Source of the DNA: Rallus limicola
Lineage: Eukaryota > Chordata > Aves > Gruiformes > Rallidae
Direction: 5' to 3'
NCBI GenBank assembly: GCA_022605955.1
Contig: JAKCOZ010000003.1
Coordinates: 55,490,179-55,554,178 of the forward strand
DNA length: 64,000 nt
Of this stretch, positions 27,861 to 41,105 are shown one piece after another; positions within the stretch are counted from its first letter, which is position 1; every line of letters starts with the position of its first letter. The notes beneath the pieces were generated by a model, which ran no database searches, was not told the origin of the DNA, and saw only the letters and a list, made by a program, of their open reading frames with translations. The translations under genes and the position numbers were made by a program.

Positions 27861-28960
27861 AGTTATTTCCAAGCCAAATCATTCCAATGATGTTGTTTAC
27901 AGGGCTGCTCCACAAACAGTTATATTTGAAGCATTGGTGAACTTTAGCACAGAGGCAGGCAAATGTATCTGGGTTAAGGGAGGGCTGAAACTTCTTAAGC
28001 CATCTTTGTCAAGACATCTAACAAAGCAGATAACTACCAGCCTGAATCTAAACATAAATACTAGGTGAAGGCATTTTACTTTCCTTGGTATATTAATTTA
28101 TATTCCTTGGTCACTATGAGTTATCATTTATAACTCCTCCATCCCAGAGAAAGATCAGATAATGAATTCTGACACTGTGCTTCATGTACAAATTATGAAA
28201 TCTTGCAATGCTGGTGTCAAACACGCTGACATATTCGCACTGTTGTATCTTCCATCGACATTCATGTAGCTTGCTATATGTCTTCCTGTCTTGGCTGAAA
28301 GCATGGACCTCAAGAAATCTGAGGTCTGACTAATAGAGTTAGGTGCAGTTGGCTCTACCTGCAGTAATCCCATCTCTACAATATGAATTAAATCCACTTT
28401 GGCTAAATCTGATGACATACTTGCAAGTTACTGTTGAAGGCAATGAACAAGGTGTCCTTGAAGGCAGTTATGAACTCAACTTACAGCACAAATGTGTTCT
28501 CAAAGTCACTTTTTGCATTTTATTTGCTTAAGCATAACTCATCTAACTTTGGACATTTAACAGAAGGAATACCTCTGAGTACCTCCTTTCACTGACAGGA
28601 GGGGAAAATGCTTCTGTTACATATCAGGATGTATATTAGCTAAATTCATTCCAATCATTCTTGTAGCTAAGTTTAAACTCCTCCCTTGCTAACCAGCAGG
28701 TTTTACTATTACATCACTACTGAAGTTGTCTCCTCCCATATACCCTGCTGCTGCCACCCTTCCATTTACTTGATCTACAGAGGACCATCGGCTGAGTAGT
28801 CCTTTGCTCTGAAATTAAAGTCATAAGAGCAGTAGACAGGGAAGGGAGAAGTAGGTTTATTTTCCTTTAGTCCCCTTGTGGATCTGCAAAAATGTTCTAA
28901 TAATCTTTATTTTATTTGCTCTTTATTCACCATGGAGATATCTTAAACTGATATTCTGCT

Positions 28961-29483
28961 AATCATAGAATCATAAATCGGTCTGGGTTGAAGGGACCCC
29001 AAATATCACATGGTTCCAACACCCCTGTCACAGCCAGGGCCACCAGCCTCCAGGCCTGGATCTACACAAGGTTGCCCAGGGCCCCATCCAACCTGGCCTT
29101 GAACACCTCCAGAGACAGGGTATCCACCACTTCTCTGGGCAGCCTGTTCCAGCAACTGACCACTCTCTCTGTAAAGAACTTCCCCTTAATATCTAACCTA
29201 AACTTTCCTTCTTTTAGCTTTAGTCCATTCTCCCTTGTCCTGCCATTATCTACCCTTTTAAAAAGTTGATTCCCCTCCTGATTGTATGCTCCCTTCAGGT
29301 ACTGGAAGGCTGCAATGAGGTCCCCCTGAAGCCTTCTTTTCTCCAGGCTGAACAAGCTCAGGTCTCCCAGCCTCTCTTTGTAGAGGAGGTGCTCCAGCAT
29401 TCTAATCCTCTTCGTGGCCTCCTCTGAACCCTCTCCAACAGTTCTACACCTTTCTTGTATTGGGCCCCCCAGATCTAGACATA
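28961..29483 (-). mobile_element. CR1 LINE, 5'-truncated, 3' end at 28961
   Basis: The + strand starts aatcatagaatcataaatcg, the reverse of the CR1 tail. The minus strand then encodes an unbroken 112-codon stretch (29400 down to 29062) with the CR1 ORF2 C-terminal signature: [40 protein letters not shown] and CWNRLPREVVDT, ending at a stop. Similarity continues toward 29483 in broken frame. It sits about 7 kb upstream of FGF10 exon 2, antisense to the gene, and is the last recognised element before the exons. Confidence 0.95.
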
Positions 29484-30633
29484 GTACTAATGAAGGAAAG
29501 CTCTGATGTCCTGTTCCTATAGCCTTCCAAAAGTCTGGATATGTATCTCAGGCTTGTCCAGATGCATCAGATGTGTGAATTGGACTGTAAAACTCATGGG
29601 ACATTTACATTTTGGCTATAGTTGATCTAAATATGACACATTAGCAGCTTGCTTAGTGGTCTTTCAATACTTTCACTGCTGATTTTGGGCAGGAAGAGTA
29701 GAAGTCTCAGAAAAGGTTGAATAATAATCAAAAGCACTGAATTGATTTTAACTTTAAATAAAGTTTTAGTTTTAAGTTGACATTTTATTTATGGTTCAAA
29801 TTGGTGATTATTTAGGATTTCTGCCTGTTACAGTAGCATTATGTGTTGTGAGATTTGTATCTTAAGCTGCCTTCAAAAGACAACCGCAACGTCTGTAGGA
29901 TTACATTTTAATGGAACTACTTTACTTTACTGAAAAATCTTCCAAAGGCAAATCTTACTTACCTGTCATTCAGTTTCCTAAGTTTATCTTCTACTGTACC
30001 ATCTTCCTCTTTCTGTTGGCAATGAATCTTCTGCAAAACAAAATACAGGAATAAGCATAACTTCTCATTTAAAGCTGTTTTCAACTTGCTTTGCACAGGT
30101 GTAAATGGTGAAACAGAGTGGAAACAGAGTCAGTGGCTTTATATTCCTCAGCACTTCAGTCTCATGACCGCATCCAACAGTCTTCTCGTTTCTTCAAACC
30201 ACCTTTTTTCAAGCCACCTACTAGGAGCAGGTTTTTGAACATCATATCTTTAACATTATGCCTTATCACTAACTTTGATTCAAGGCAATGGCAGTCAAAG
30301 GTACTCCCTCAGAGAAGTTCCTGGGAGGGTGCAGAAACCAAAGTTCCAGAGGTGTGTTACCAAGTTCTGCTCTCCAGTTACCCATCAAGAGCAGCAGCTG
30401 CCTTCACAGGCCCTGCAGCTTCTTGTCACCATTTGGGAAACCAGAAAGTTGCAGAAGCTCTCAGTCATCACTACATTCCATCTAGCTAAACTCACTCTTC
30501 ATCTGCAATATTTCTGCCAACAGAAGAAAAGGCAAGGGAGGGAGGGACTGCCTGTGAATTGCCACATACATGGGATAATGTCTCCAAGTAAGAGGAAGAT
30601 GTAAGGTGGTCCTATTCTTCTACGTTAAGAGGA

Positions 30634-30651
30634 CTGCAACTGCAGTTGCAG
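30634..30651. repeat. Perfect 18 bp palindrome
   Basis: The sequence ctgcaactgcagttgcag equals its own reverse complement, with no spacer. A palindrome of this length is uncommon by chance, but the central CTGCAG plus flanks is not a motif I can tie to a known factor. Confidence 0.9.
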
Positions 30652-33634
30652 ACATTTAAAGTGTGTTTTAAGGACTTATTACACAAATGATGCAGCTACG
30701 GAAAAATAGTCACTGCCTCACACTACGACAAAGTTAGTTGAATTTGGTCCCAGAATCAAGTGGTTCTCATTGCAGTGTATGTTTGGATCCATTGCAGTAC
30801 TGTCTTGGTAATGCATCTGAGATTCAGTCAAGCTGTCTTTACTAACAAATTGCTTTACAAAATTTCACTCAAGTTCTAGAGTATTCTGTAAATTCTTTGC
30901 TTCATATTACCAGCATTTTTATAAAAACAGAGGACATTTGGAATTAGTATACAGAATTATGTAAGTGCAATTTTTCACTTGTAGTTTTTACAATCCCTGT
31001 GTGCAGAGTGAGACAGCCTTTCTGTTGCCTTGTCATTTATATAATGATCACTTTTATACACTATAAAAATACAGCTTATTTAAGTTAAATATATTTTGTT
31101 TCTATTGGGAATACGTTTCTAGTCTTTGGGACCTGTAAAGAGAGCACATGCATAGACACAGGGCACATCACAAGTTTATACTTAAATTGTTTCTAACTAT
31201 AATGAGTTGGCAATGGTTTGGGTATTGAAAACTATGCTTTTACAGTGGATGTGGTCAAAGTGGATTAGTTGTAATTGTTGAAGTTTATGGAGTTACGGCT
31301 GTAAAATAATAGTGTGCTATCTGTTTTAAAACCATAATGGAGGCTACAGCATATTTTTTAAAATTTGTTTTATTTTCCTTGCCAAGTTCCTGAAAAGCAT
31401 GGAACCAGAAATGAGTAACTCCCAGTGAGAATTTTCCCTCAAAGAATATTAATTTTTTTTGTAGTGCTTATTATCAAGCCTAATTCCAAGTCACATTATA
31501 TCATTATATATTAATCTACACATTTTCTTGAGAGACAAGTTTTAAGGCATAGAAATTCCTGAGCCCAGCAATGGTATAAAATCAGACACAAGAAATATAC
31601 AAGGAAGTATATTGAAATGCCTTTTTTCTTCCAGTCGGCACAGAAAAGAAACATGAGTTCCAAAGAGAAGTTAACATTGGATAGGATAACAAAAGATCAA
31701 AATGAAAATAAGTTGGATAATTTATCTGGGTTTTACTTGATAAAATTGACTTGCTCTCCTGAGGAGGTTGGCCAGTTCTCTAGAGATTCATTCTGAAAAC
31801 TTTAGGAGAAAAATGACACTCCAAATGACTGAGAAAGTAGTAAATAAAATACATGTCTTTAAAAAGGGAAAAACTGAAGACCTAGAGAAAACTCAGCATA
31901 TCCTGAGAAAGCATATAAAAAAGTAATCTAAATATAAGCTCTAAATGTCTAAGAAGTTATCAACAAAACAGAATTTATGAAAGAGAAGTAATAACACACC
32001 AGCCTACTTTTCAACAGAGATGAGATAAAAATCTTCATGTATAGGAGAGAAGAACTAGGTAACATACATTTGGGAAAGAATTTTTAAACTAGTTTCTCTA
32101 ATGATATTCTCTTAACCAAGGTCAGCAAGCAATATCTAAATGAACGTCTTACAGTATGGAAAGACATATGCAATTTTTCACTTCCAATCTGAATAGAGGT
32201 GTCGATTTCCACAACAGTCACTTTAAAGTATCTCTTAATCTAAAATTATCTAGAGAGGCAATGGAAATTATAAATTTTGTTGCAGTAGTATAGAAATCAA
32301 ATCACGATCCATAACTCCAATATATTAACCTTAAGAAAAATGCAGAATTTTTTCTGCCCTTGAAGATGTCAGTTTCATCAAATGGTGAAAACTCTAGTGT
32401 GTAGGTCTTCATACTGTATGTCTTTTTTTTTTATACATTCCTGTTAAATTTAATGATGACTCAAGAAAAGAATAATCAAATACATATTTTCTGTCAAAGG
32501 CACTTGATTTAAATCCAGCTTGTTTCAAAGTTCTGAAAGTCCTCAGGACTTCTGCTTGTAGATCTTGTCAGATGAGTTAGTGCTCTCACGCTGACCTTTG
32601 AAATATGTCTACATCACTGAAACCTATGAAAAATTCCTATTGCCTTCAGTAGATTTCTGTCCAACTCGTGGGAGAATCCCCTCCTGAGAAAATCTGTAAA
32701 TAATACTGAATAATTTGCAACCTAGACAAAAACTATTTCTGTGCTTGTAACTACCATGCTACTATGGTGCAGTCTGCAAGGTGTAAAGAGGATAGATAAC
32801 AGTATAGATGAGTACCAAATTAGGTCCTTGCTACCCAAGGGGTATTGAATTCACTTGAAAGAAAAACAGCCATTAAAACATACTGTTCTCCCCCAAAATA
32901 CACAGAGGTTAGAATAAATAAAATCATCACTGAAAAAATTAACTTTTTTTATATATATAAAACACACTCAGTAAGAACAAACCCAGGATCATTAGTGATT
33001 AGATCAAACTGATAATTGTTCTAAAGAATTCAGCTACACTTGGCACCAGGTAAATTGCATAACTAGGTATAATCAAGCCTGTTATTGTGGACATAACGTA
33101 AATGTAGTAGCATTTCTCTCCTTTACCTCCTTTCAACTACCCCACTAAGATATAGTGGACCGTTAGATTGACAATAAGCTTTACCAGTAAAATTACTATA
33201 TTTTCATTAAATATATTAATATTTCTGTTATTTTAACTTAGGCATTGTAGTGAAGAACAATGTTGTTCTATCATTCAAATGCAAAACACTTAAAATGGGT
33301 TAGTTCAGTGCAAGTTTCTTTAGCACTGTTCTTCCATTGCAAATGTAATCATCATTTGAAATAGTCTAATATGGTGTTATTGTTAAAAGGATAATATTAA
33401 AAAAAAATTACTAAATATAACTCAGTTTAATCCATTTCAGCATAAAAATGAATAATAGGACATGTCATGCCAATATCTTTTGTTTTGGTTTGGGTTTTGT
33501 TAGGATTGGGATTTTTTTGTTAGTGCTGTTGTTAGAAAAGAGCCTGGCCTTGTTTTACTGCTGCCACTGGCTTGGGTTCCAGCAGTTAATATCTGTAAAA
33601 AGAATTAGGTAAATTCTTCTCATAGCTTATGTCA

Positions 33635-33720
33635 CCAAAAACAAAACAAAACAAAAACCTAAAAAAACCCCAAACAAACAAAAAAACCCACAAAACAAAA
33701 AAGAGACAAATTAAAACAAA
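33635..33720. repeat. A-rich low-complexity tract
   Basis: An acaaaa/aaaaccc-type run of adenine broken by single or short cytosine blocks lies about 2.8 kb before exon 2. Confidence 0.9.
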
Positions 33721-36539
33721 GTCACTTGTAAAAAGAAGTGGCCATTTTAGAAGTGTTCACAGCATGTACGTACTCTCTCATGGTCTGTCATCCACATAAT
33801 TTAAGTCTCTGCACTTAAGTCTGTTTGATTTTGAGCACAAATACTTTAGATGTCTCATTAGAAAGAACCATTAAAAACCACTGGTTTGTACTAATGCTCT
33901 CACAGAGAATCCGTAAAACAACTTTGTTTTTTCTTTGCTGTGAAAATGAGCAATATTTTAAGAGCAATACAAGCATAATCATCTTTGGCTGATAGGGACT
34001 CACTGATCTGTTTATATCAGTGGCATGACACCGGTAAATATGAGCCAGCTATCAAGACCTAATTATGGAGCCCTTACCACATTTTTGAGATTAAAGAGTG
34101 CAATTCTTTTCATCTTACATATGGAAAATGGAACAACAGTTAGCCTTAAAAGTGGGTCATGGGGGCCTGAATTTTCTGGATCTTCCTAAATTAGTGAGTT
34201 CCCCGAAATTATAACTCCCCTTCTCTCCACCTAAGCACCTTTTTCTAATTCTCAAGCTAACATGACGTATAGGTAACTAATGGAAGTCGTGTTCGATTTT
34301 CATTTAACTGCCAATACTTTTTTCTTCTTGGCAGTAGATAGGCAGCTCCAGGTGTCAGAGGGGCCTTTGCTATTGCTGAGTTGGGTATTACTGATAGTGT
34401 GGGGAACTGTTGTTTTTACCCCCTCACAGGTAGCAGACTTGTAGTGCTGTACGTAACTGTGAATTGACTCTGTTCCAAGTCTCGGGTTCAAACCTCAGAG
34501 GTCATAAGTGCAGAATTGTTCTGTAAGAAGCCCAGTGTCTTCCACAGCATTGAAGAAATCTTCTTAGTTTATATGTGCAACACCATTCTTAGCACTGCTT
34601 ATTTTTCATGCTGCAATGAAGAATCTTACCATAAAAATCTTATAGCAGACCATTTTATCAGTGGGCTGTTGTTTGTGGTTTTTTAAGTAATATATAATTT
34701 CTGTATATCAACATTTATATTAGCATTTTTATACCAATATTTGAACACAATAACCATAGATTTATAGGTTTGGACAAGAACATGTTTTAAATATATTATT
34801 TCTGGTTTATTATGGTCCAATTTCTGGAGAGCTTTACTAGATCCCAGATCTATCCTGCAGTTCTCGCTGAAGTCTTTCCCGTATGCAAGGACTATAGACC
34901 TTGTAACTGTGGCCATCCTAATGCTTCTTACTAAGTAAACACAAAGCCTCTGGTAAGTTCACTGAAATTTAGAGATATTCATATCAAAATTTGTGTACTT
35001 TATGTAAGTATCAAACTTTATTTTTCAATGCATCCAGAAGGCCTTTCTTGACAATAAAAAGAGGTCTTTTGTGTTAAAATCCCTAGTTTGATATTCTCTC
35101 CTTTACACGCGTAACCTAATGTCATCAGTTTTCTTTCCCATAAAAATCAACTACTGTTTTTTCATGCTTGATTCACAGGCACTGCCCAGCAAACATCAAA
35201 GCTTCTGCTTGTAGCTAGAGAATAAGTAACGCTCTTGCTCCTAAGCTGCATCGACCAGTTCAGTGGCCACAGAGAATAGCTTTTGTATCATACATAAAGC
35301 AGGCATTTTCAAAAAGATTTACAGTGACTTCCTCCTTACCCCCTGTGCACACAAAAGTCCACATGGTTCCACAGTCTGAACGGACTGCATTCAGTTTTCA
35401 GGCACAGAAAATCATCGCTTCCAGAAAAAGCACTGAAAACAAAGTTAGACTTTTGTTTTCAGTTAATGCATGGCTATCTTAAGAAATTTTTAAGTAAAGG
35501 AGAAAACAAGGATTTTCCAGTACTACCCTGCTCTCACAAAAAGCATAGAACATATTTAGGAGAAAATGATCACTGTTAGGTGGGGGGGTTGGAACAGGTA
35601 GCAGCTCAACAATGTTTATCCAACTGATTTATTTGTCACCGTGTTTGTTGGCTCAGTGTAGGATATTCTTTACAATTTCACACCACTTTTGCTCCTGCTG
35701 TGATTTCCCCATTAGCAAACTTAGAGTCAGATGGGCTACTGTTCTGACTACCTTAACACCTACTTTAAAAGCCAGAGATATGTTGGAGCCAGGCATTCTA
35801 CCTGCATAAACTATTTAGAAGTTACTTGGTTGGAGTCATATTTATCCTGTATCAAGACACAATGCCCAGACAAGATAGCCACACAGTTATTCTAGTAATA
35901 GCTGAATATGCTCTTGGGCAGAAAACATGGAGTTTGAAAGCTCTGTCTCACATTATTAGCCCCTTGAGCCATCCAGTATTGCATAAGGAGTTTGTTTCAA
36001 ACAACAACAAAAATATTTATTACAAACAGAGCAAAATGTTTCTGGTATTTGAAAGACAAAGATAATGTGGCCATTTGGGTTAGTCATACTATATCCCAAA
36101 ATGTCAACACACTTGCCAAAAATTAATTTATCAGCTCAGTGCAGCCAAGAGATTTAGTTTATCTAAATGTCCTACAAGGAATAAATAGTTTACCACTGTT
36201 TTTGAAGATTGGGGTAAATGTAACATTCTATTGACATATGCTATAGATTTAATTTAATTCTGTGGTTCAGATATATCTCCTGATATATTTTAGCAAAATC
36301 TATGCTAAGAAAATGGAACCGTTTCAGTATTTATGGGGTATAAAATGCAGGGTTATCAAGGAAAAACATGTTAATTGAAACAATGTTTGTGTATACAGTT
36401 TAAAGAAGAATTTTGCTGAAGTTTGTTGGTCAGTTGGTTCTGAATATTACAAGTTTAGTATTTTCCTGGTTTATTGACTTTTTGAGACTGAGAAAATCCC
36501 CTAATGAAGTGATTCAATAGCTCAATTTTTATTTTCTAG

Positions 36540-36643
36540 GCATATTGGAGATAACATCTGTAGAAATTGGAGTTGTGGCAGTTAAGTCCATCAAGAGCAA
36601 CTATTATTTAGCCATGAACAAGAAAGGAAAAGTCTACGGCTCT
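36540..36643 (+). CDS. FGF10: Fibroblast growth factor 10, coding exon 2
   Basis: This 104 bp exon encodes the middle of the FGF beta-trefoil. FGF10 is a secreted, heparan-sulfate-binding ligand that signals mainly through FGFR2-IIIb from mesenchyme to epithelium in limb, lung and other budding organs. The exon begins with the last two bases of a Ser codon (phase 1 intron) and then gives 33 further whole codons, starting [15 protein letters not shown], running through [11 protein letters not shown] and ending VYGS. Boundaries are clear: acceptor ...tattttctag before 36540 and donor gtaagt from 36644. The length of 104 bp and the 1/0 phases match the middle coding exon of FGF7/10/22-type genes as I know them. 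The wording is FGF10-like rather than FGF7 or FGF22. No stop, frameshift or missing splice base is seen. Exon 1, coding roughly 110 residues, is outside the window. Confidence 0.97.
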
Positions 36644-39200
36644 GTAAGTATTTGTTTTCCTTCCAAATGGATTACAGTAGTTAGAATAGTTCTCTCCCTT
36701 ACCTACTGAAGAACCCAATTGTCTGGGTATAAACACCAATTAGGTCTGAAATGAGCTGTTAATCAAAATTTCACCCCCTGGTAAACCAGCCGACAGACCA
36801 GAAAAGAGAAATGTTTCTTATACTCCTGTACATGTGGATTTTAATATCTAGAATTACACTGATCAGAAAATACAGGTGAAGCAGTGCTCAGTCCTGGACC
36901 ATTGAGGCATCATGATAAGGGCATCATGAACTGCTGACAAAGTTGCCATTCATCAGTTAAGCTACACCCATTGACCTTGGGTATGCACCTATATGTATGC
37001 AAACAGGTTACCATATATCACCATCTTCAATTCACACATCTTGACCATCTTTCCCAAGGCCTGAGATAAGTTTTCCTACTCAAGTTAGCCACAGCTGGTA
37101 TGAAGAAAGTCCATCCCAATGCTATATACACACAACAGAAGACAAAGCACTTCCACGTACCATAGGCGGAAACAGCTGCCATAAGATTCAGTAATTCATA
37201 CTGTATTAGAAATAGTGTTGACAGGAGGATACGAATGTGGAAAACTTTTTTTAATTCCAGCTGAGATAATTTTTCAATATTCACATCATAAAATCACAAC
37301 ATAATGACTTATCAAAACCTATTCCTTAATACTTTGGAGATTTCAAGAATGTCTCTGTTATTATTTTTCCCATCCTCCCAAGACTTGCATTTAGACTCAT
37401 ATTACTACAGTGTGGCAGCTTGCAGATGGATATGAAAAACAGAACCAATAAAAATTTTAAAAACACTTTTAAGCATGTGCACAATAGACATTGGTGCAGG
37501 GTTATGCTGAAATTTGTTTGAAATGAACAAAGCAGTCTTGGGCTAACACTCAGACTCCTGCCAACAGGACTCCTTAACCACATCACAACATCATCTGTCC
37601 TCCTTACATTATCTAAGAATAGAGATAAAAGTTTTGATTTGAGTACAGTGCTGCATCTAGGATAACAAGAGCTTTTCTATGTTTATCAAAAAAGTTTCCT
37701 TTTGACTGGCTTTGATTCGAATGAGGGAGCGAAAGAAGATTCGGTATTTGGTTTCTTTAACAAAATAAGCTCCTGGCAGATAGGAAAAGTTACTGCAGTT
37801 TAGAACTATAATGGCCACTGCCCTTAACTCCTTGATTCCAGAGGTGGAGTATTACAGCAAATGTGTATTAAATGATACATACATAGCAGTATCAAGGGTC
37901 ATTTTGGAAAGTCTTGTCTTCATAGTGTCTTTCTCAACATTCATTGTTCAACTAACTACTAATCCCAATGTCAAAGAGCATTTGGGACCAAATTGAGTAC
38001 GAATATCTTCAATCCTGTTAGGAAGATGTAAATATATGTTCTGTAGTTTTAGCAGAAAGTAAGTAAAATATTATATTTTATTATAGACCAAAAATACTTC
38101 TGTATCAAATTACTCAGCATAAGCTGTTTCAAAAACCTATTTTAAATTAATAGGAATAGAATTTTTTTTTATATTCTTATGTACTATTTAATTGGATCAG
38201 ATACCTTCTATGTATTTACTAGCTGAATATTTAAGGACTTTGATCATCATCAAAGATAAAACATCCATAAATGTTTAATCTGCACACTGAAAACTGTTTT
38301 ATTATTCAGACATGTGTCTTGTCTTGTTCATAGATGCATTAAAAGTACCGCATGTACTTAGCATGTTGTGCTCTGAGATTCTTACATGCTTCTGTCTGGG
38401 CTGTGAAATTACATCTTTCTGAGTAAAATTGCAGTTAACATTACAGAAAAAATAGTCCACGTTACACGCTTCTTCATGGTTACACATTTTATCTTTCTAA
38501 CAAACTGATAACCAGTTCTCCTTTGAAAATAGAAAACCTAAATCTCTAGTACCATGCACAAAATTGTTGTCAAGTTTATTTAGTCATGAAGCTACAGGAT
38601 TATACATGATTCTTTTCCAGGCTAAACTCTTCAGGTCAGCAAAGTAGACAGGCTTTTGTAACAGCACCATAACAGTGATTTGCATCTATTCGAAAACCCA
38701 TTTTTTCATGGTCAGTGTGGTGTTAAAGGTCTTACTTTAAATAAGAACTAGGCCTATGCCATACAGATTTGTTTAACATAAGGTATCAATAATCTGGTTC
38801 AAGATATTTAAAGTTGTATTTGTTAGAACGGAAATATGATGAATGACTCCAAGATCACTACCTCATAATTTGAGTTTCTGATTGAGAATTTGATTTAATA
38901 TTGTTGCTATATTCCAACTCTGAGAAATATAATTTCATCTATGAGTGAATTATATTATTTCACTTCTCTAATTAGTCCTGAATAGTTGACTATGTCTTTT
39001 ATTGGTTTCACTTTTCAGTTTAAGTGGTGGTGTTTTAAATGCTGTGGAAACAGTGAAACTGTAGAAACCTGTAAAGGGTGTCATATGCAAAACACTGAAA
39101 TGTTAAAAATAGTTATAGAAAATATTTGCTTTCAATGTGGTATGACTATGAAAGATTGTATTTGTTCTGAATTTATGCATTTGTTTTCTTCCTTTAACAG
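36644..39200 (+). other. FGF10: FGF10 intron 2
   Basis: A 2557 bp intron runs between donor gtaagt (36644) and acceptor tttcttcctttaacag (ending 39200). It is phase 0, falling between codons. I see no mobile element and no gene in it. A reading frame at 38986-39228 runs across the exon 3 acceptor in a different frame from FGF10, so it is not coding. Confidence 0.93.
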
Positions 39201-39398
39201 AAAGAGTTTAACAGTGATTGCAAATTGAAGGAACGAATAGAAGAAAATGGATATAATACATATGCATCCTTAAATTGGAAGCACAATGGAAGGCAAATGT
39301 TTGTGGCCCTGAATGGAAGGGGAGCCACTAAGAGAGGACAGAAAACAAGAAGGAAAAACACTTCAGCTCACTTTCTTCCAATGGTAGTAATGTCATAG
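39201..39398 (+). CDS. FGF10: Fibroblast growth factor 10, last coding exon (C-terminus and stop)
   Basis: The exon encodes 65 residues and the stop TAG (39396-39398), completing the FGF beta-trefoil. It begins [20 protein letters not shown] and continues [20 protein letters not shown]. It then gives the basic segment [12 protein letters not shown], part of the family's heparin-binding surface, and ends [13 protein letters not shown]. The conserved FGF cysteine (in SDCKLK) and an N-glycosylation sequon (NTS) are present. Together with exon 2, 99 residues of the protein are visible, about half of the roughly 210-residue precursor. The acceptor is a good polypyrimidine tract ending cttcctttaacag. 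The frame joins exon 2 without a shift (VYGS|KEFN). The gene looks intact here. Confidence 0.98.
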   Translation, partial: KEFNSDCKLKERIEENGYNTYASLNWKHNGRQMFVALNGRGATKRGQKTRRKNTSAHFLPMVVMS

Positions 39399-41099
39399 AT
39401 AAAGGAACTATTTTATTGATGCAGTTGAACCAAAGGCTCTTATGTTGAGTATGTTTGGTAATGCTCTTGAAGAATAAATGCAAAGAAATAGGGCAGACAT
39501 CTGCTTGTTTGGAAAGAGAGTGAGGGAAGCCTTTGAAGGTTTTGTACTCATTGCTGGCACAAAAAATACTTTTATTTAGTTCAGTGTCATATCTTATAAT
39601 CAAGATACAAGGGGGATAAAATGTATAGAAGTTATTGCCAGTGTGAACTTTTTTTTAATCTCTGCAATGGAATTTAGGGGATCTGAGACATTCTGTTGAA
39701 TGATTTTCACGGGGAAAGTTATTTATGGAATACTAACTCATATCAAAGACCTTAATTGCTCATTCAAGCCTAATGATCTAATGAACAGTTAGACACACAC
39801 AAGCATTTACTGGAAGCACTTGGGTCATATGCACAAATAATGGCATTTCTGGAGAAGTCTTGTGGAAGAATGGATAGGATTAAGGAATATAAGCAAAGTA
39901 GTGTAAAACTGTTCTAACAAAACGAATAGTATGGTTTGCTTGTATGTTCTAACTTCATTTCTTTTGATTTCTTCTAAGTTATTTATTTAATAGGATGTTA
40001 AATATCTTTTTTGATTTGAAATGTTTTCCTCATTTGCTTCTTTGTTATTTTCCCTTTATCTCAGTACTTCACAGAGAGGCTGCTAGGCTAAAATATCAGC
40101 CTCAGAAGTTCTCTGAGAATAGGTATTATACAAGGCTTTAAAGGCAGAATTAGTATGTATAATCCATTTTTTTTCCTAAACTGTCTTGCACTTAAGCAAA
40201 AAGACCAAACAAGCAGTGCTTGGATTTATGGAATTGGGTGTCCTTGTGTTGGAGAAATTTTTTACTTATCAGCACTCGAGAACAAATGTCAAGAAATACT
40301 TTGTTCAAAGAGTCTTTCTGCTATTCTTAAATTGAGAGAAGGGGCCACATCTGTACTTGGGTGTCAATGCATACCTGTGTGTATATTCATCTGACTTTGT
40401 TTTTAATTTGGAACTAGGATCTAATGCATCAGTGTGATATTCTGCAGCAAGCATTGGGCTGGAACCTAGATGTAGACAGACCTGTTAAAATCACTGAGAT
40501 TGCAAATGTTAAACAATGTGTGATTCCTAGGTGTAAAATTTGGCCTCTGAAAGCTCAGTAAGAATGCAACATAGTCCTCCACTCCTTATTCAGTTAGTAT
40601 GCCCATTCAGCACATTTTTCCTTGTTACCAGCCTGTAGAATCATGGCCATATAGTTGGGAGCAATACCTAAATAAGGACTGAGGGACAAGATCCAAAATC
40701 ATGCTCATGCATTTACCAGAGATTATTACTCACATATATATTATTTATGAAAGCCAACCAAAAATAATGGTGCTGGTATTCTGCTTTAGCATGCCTTTAA
40801 TATCCATCATAGTAACTGAAGGCTCAACATACATAATATCCAGCACATTTTTTATGAAGTGTTACTAGTCCCATGGCTTAACTTGAGCAACTGCCGTATA
40901 ACAAAGTTAAGTATAATATGAACTCTGTTCAATTAAAGGTACATAAGATATGTTTTATGTTTTGCTTTACTCTGTAATTTTAGAGAGCTCTGGATAGCTC
41001 ACCAACATAACCATATTGAGACTCATTTTGTTAGAGCAGATAAATAGAAAACAATACATCAAACAATTTGTACCACTGTCTTCACATTGTATTCCACTA

Positions 41100-41105
41100 A
41101 ATAAA
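41100..41105 (+). terminator. FGF10: Candidate poly(A) signal AATAAA (intermediate)
   Basis: This is a canonical AATAAA hexamer 1.7 kb after the FGF10 stop codon, with a T/G-rich stretch within 30 bases downstream. Confidence 0.35.

Larger units (their letters stand above)
1..36539 (+). other. FGF10: FGF10 intron 1 (3' portion), non-coding
   Basis: Everything upstream of exon 2 reads as AT-rich non-coding DNA. The intron ends in a pyrimidine-rich tract and an AG at 36538-36539. I found no exon encoding the FGF10 N-terminus (signal peptide, serine-rich stretch, first half of the trefoil), so exon 1 should be upstream of base 1. Reading frames here are short and have no recognised homology. 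The open stretches 1-11383, 14867-20148, 20207-24027 and 29484-36539 show no gene, only the short repeats listed separately. FGF10 has a very long first intron in mammals, known to carry developmental enhancers; whether enhancers lie here cannot be told without alignment. Confidence 0.8.

Noticed and set aside
30118..30604. Overlapping frames of 123, 109 and 65 codons
   Set aside because: Three frames are open together in a locally GC-richer stretch, which points to composition rather than coding. No family is recognised.
37811..37996. 61-codon frame with a hydrophobic stretch in FGF10 intron 2
   Set aside because: Short, no homology, and no flanking splice sites of note.
38986..39228. 80-codon cysteine-rich frame overlapping FGF10 exon 3
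   Set aside because: It runs through the exon 3 splice acceptor in a different frame from FGF10. The cysteine spacing is not a known zinc-finger pattern.
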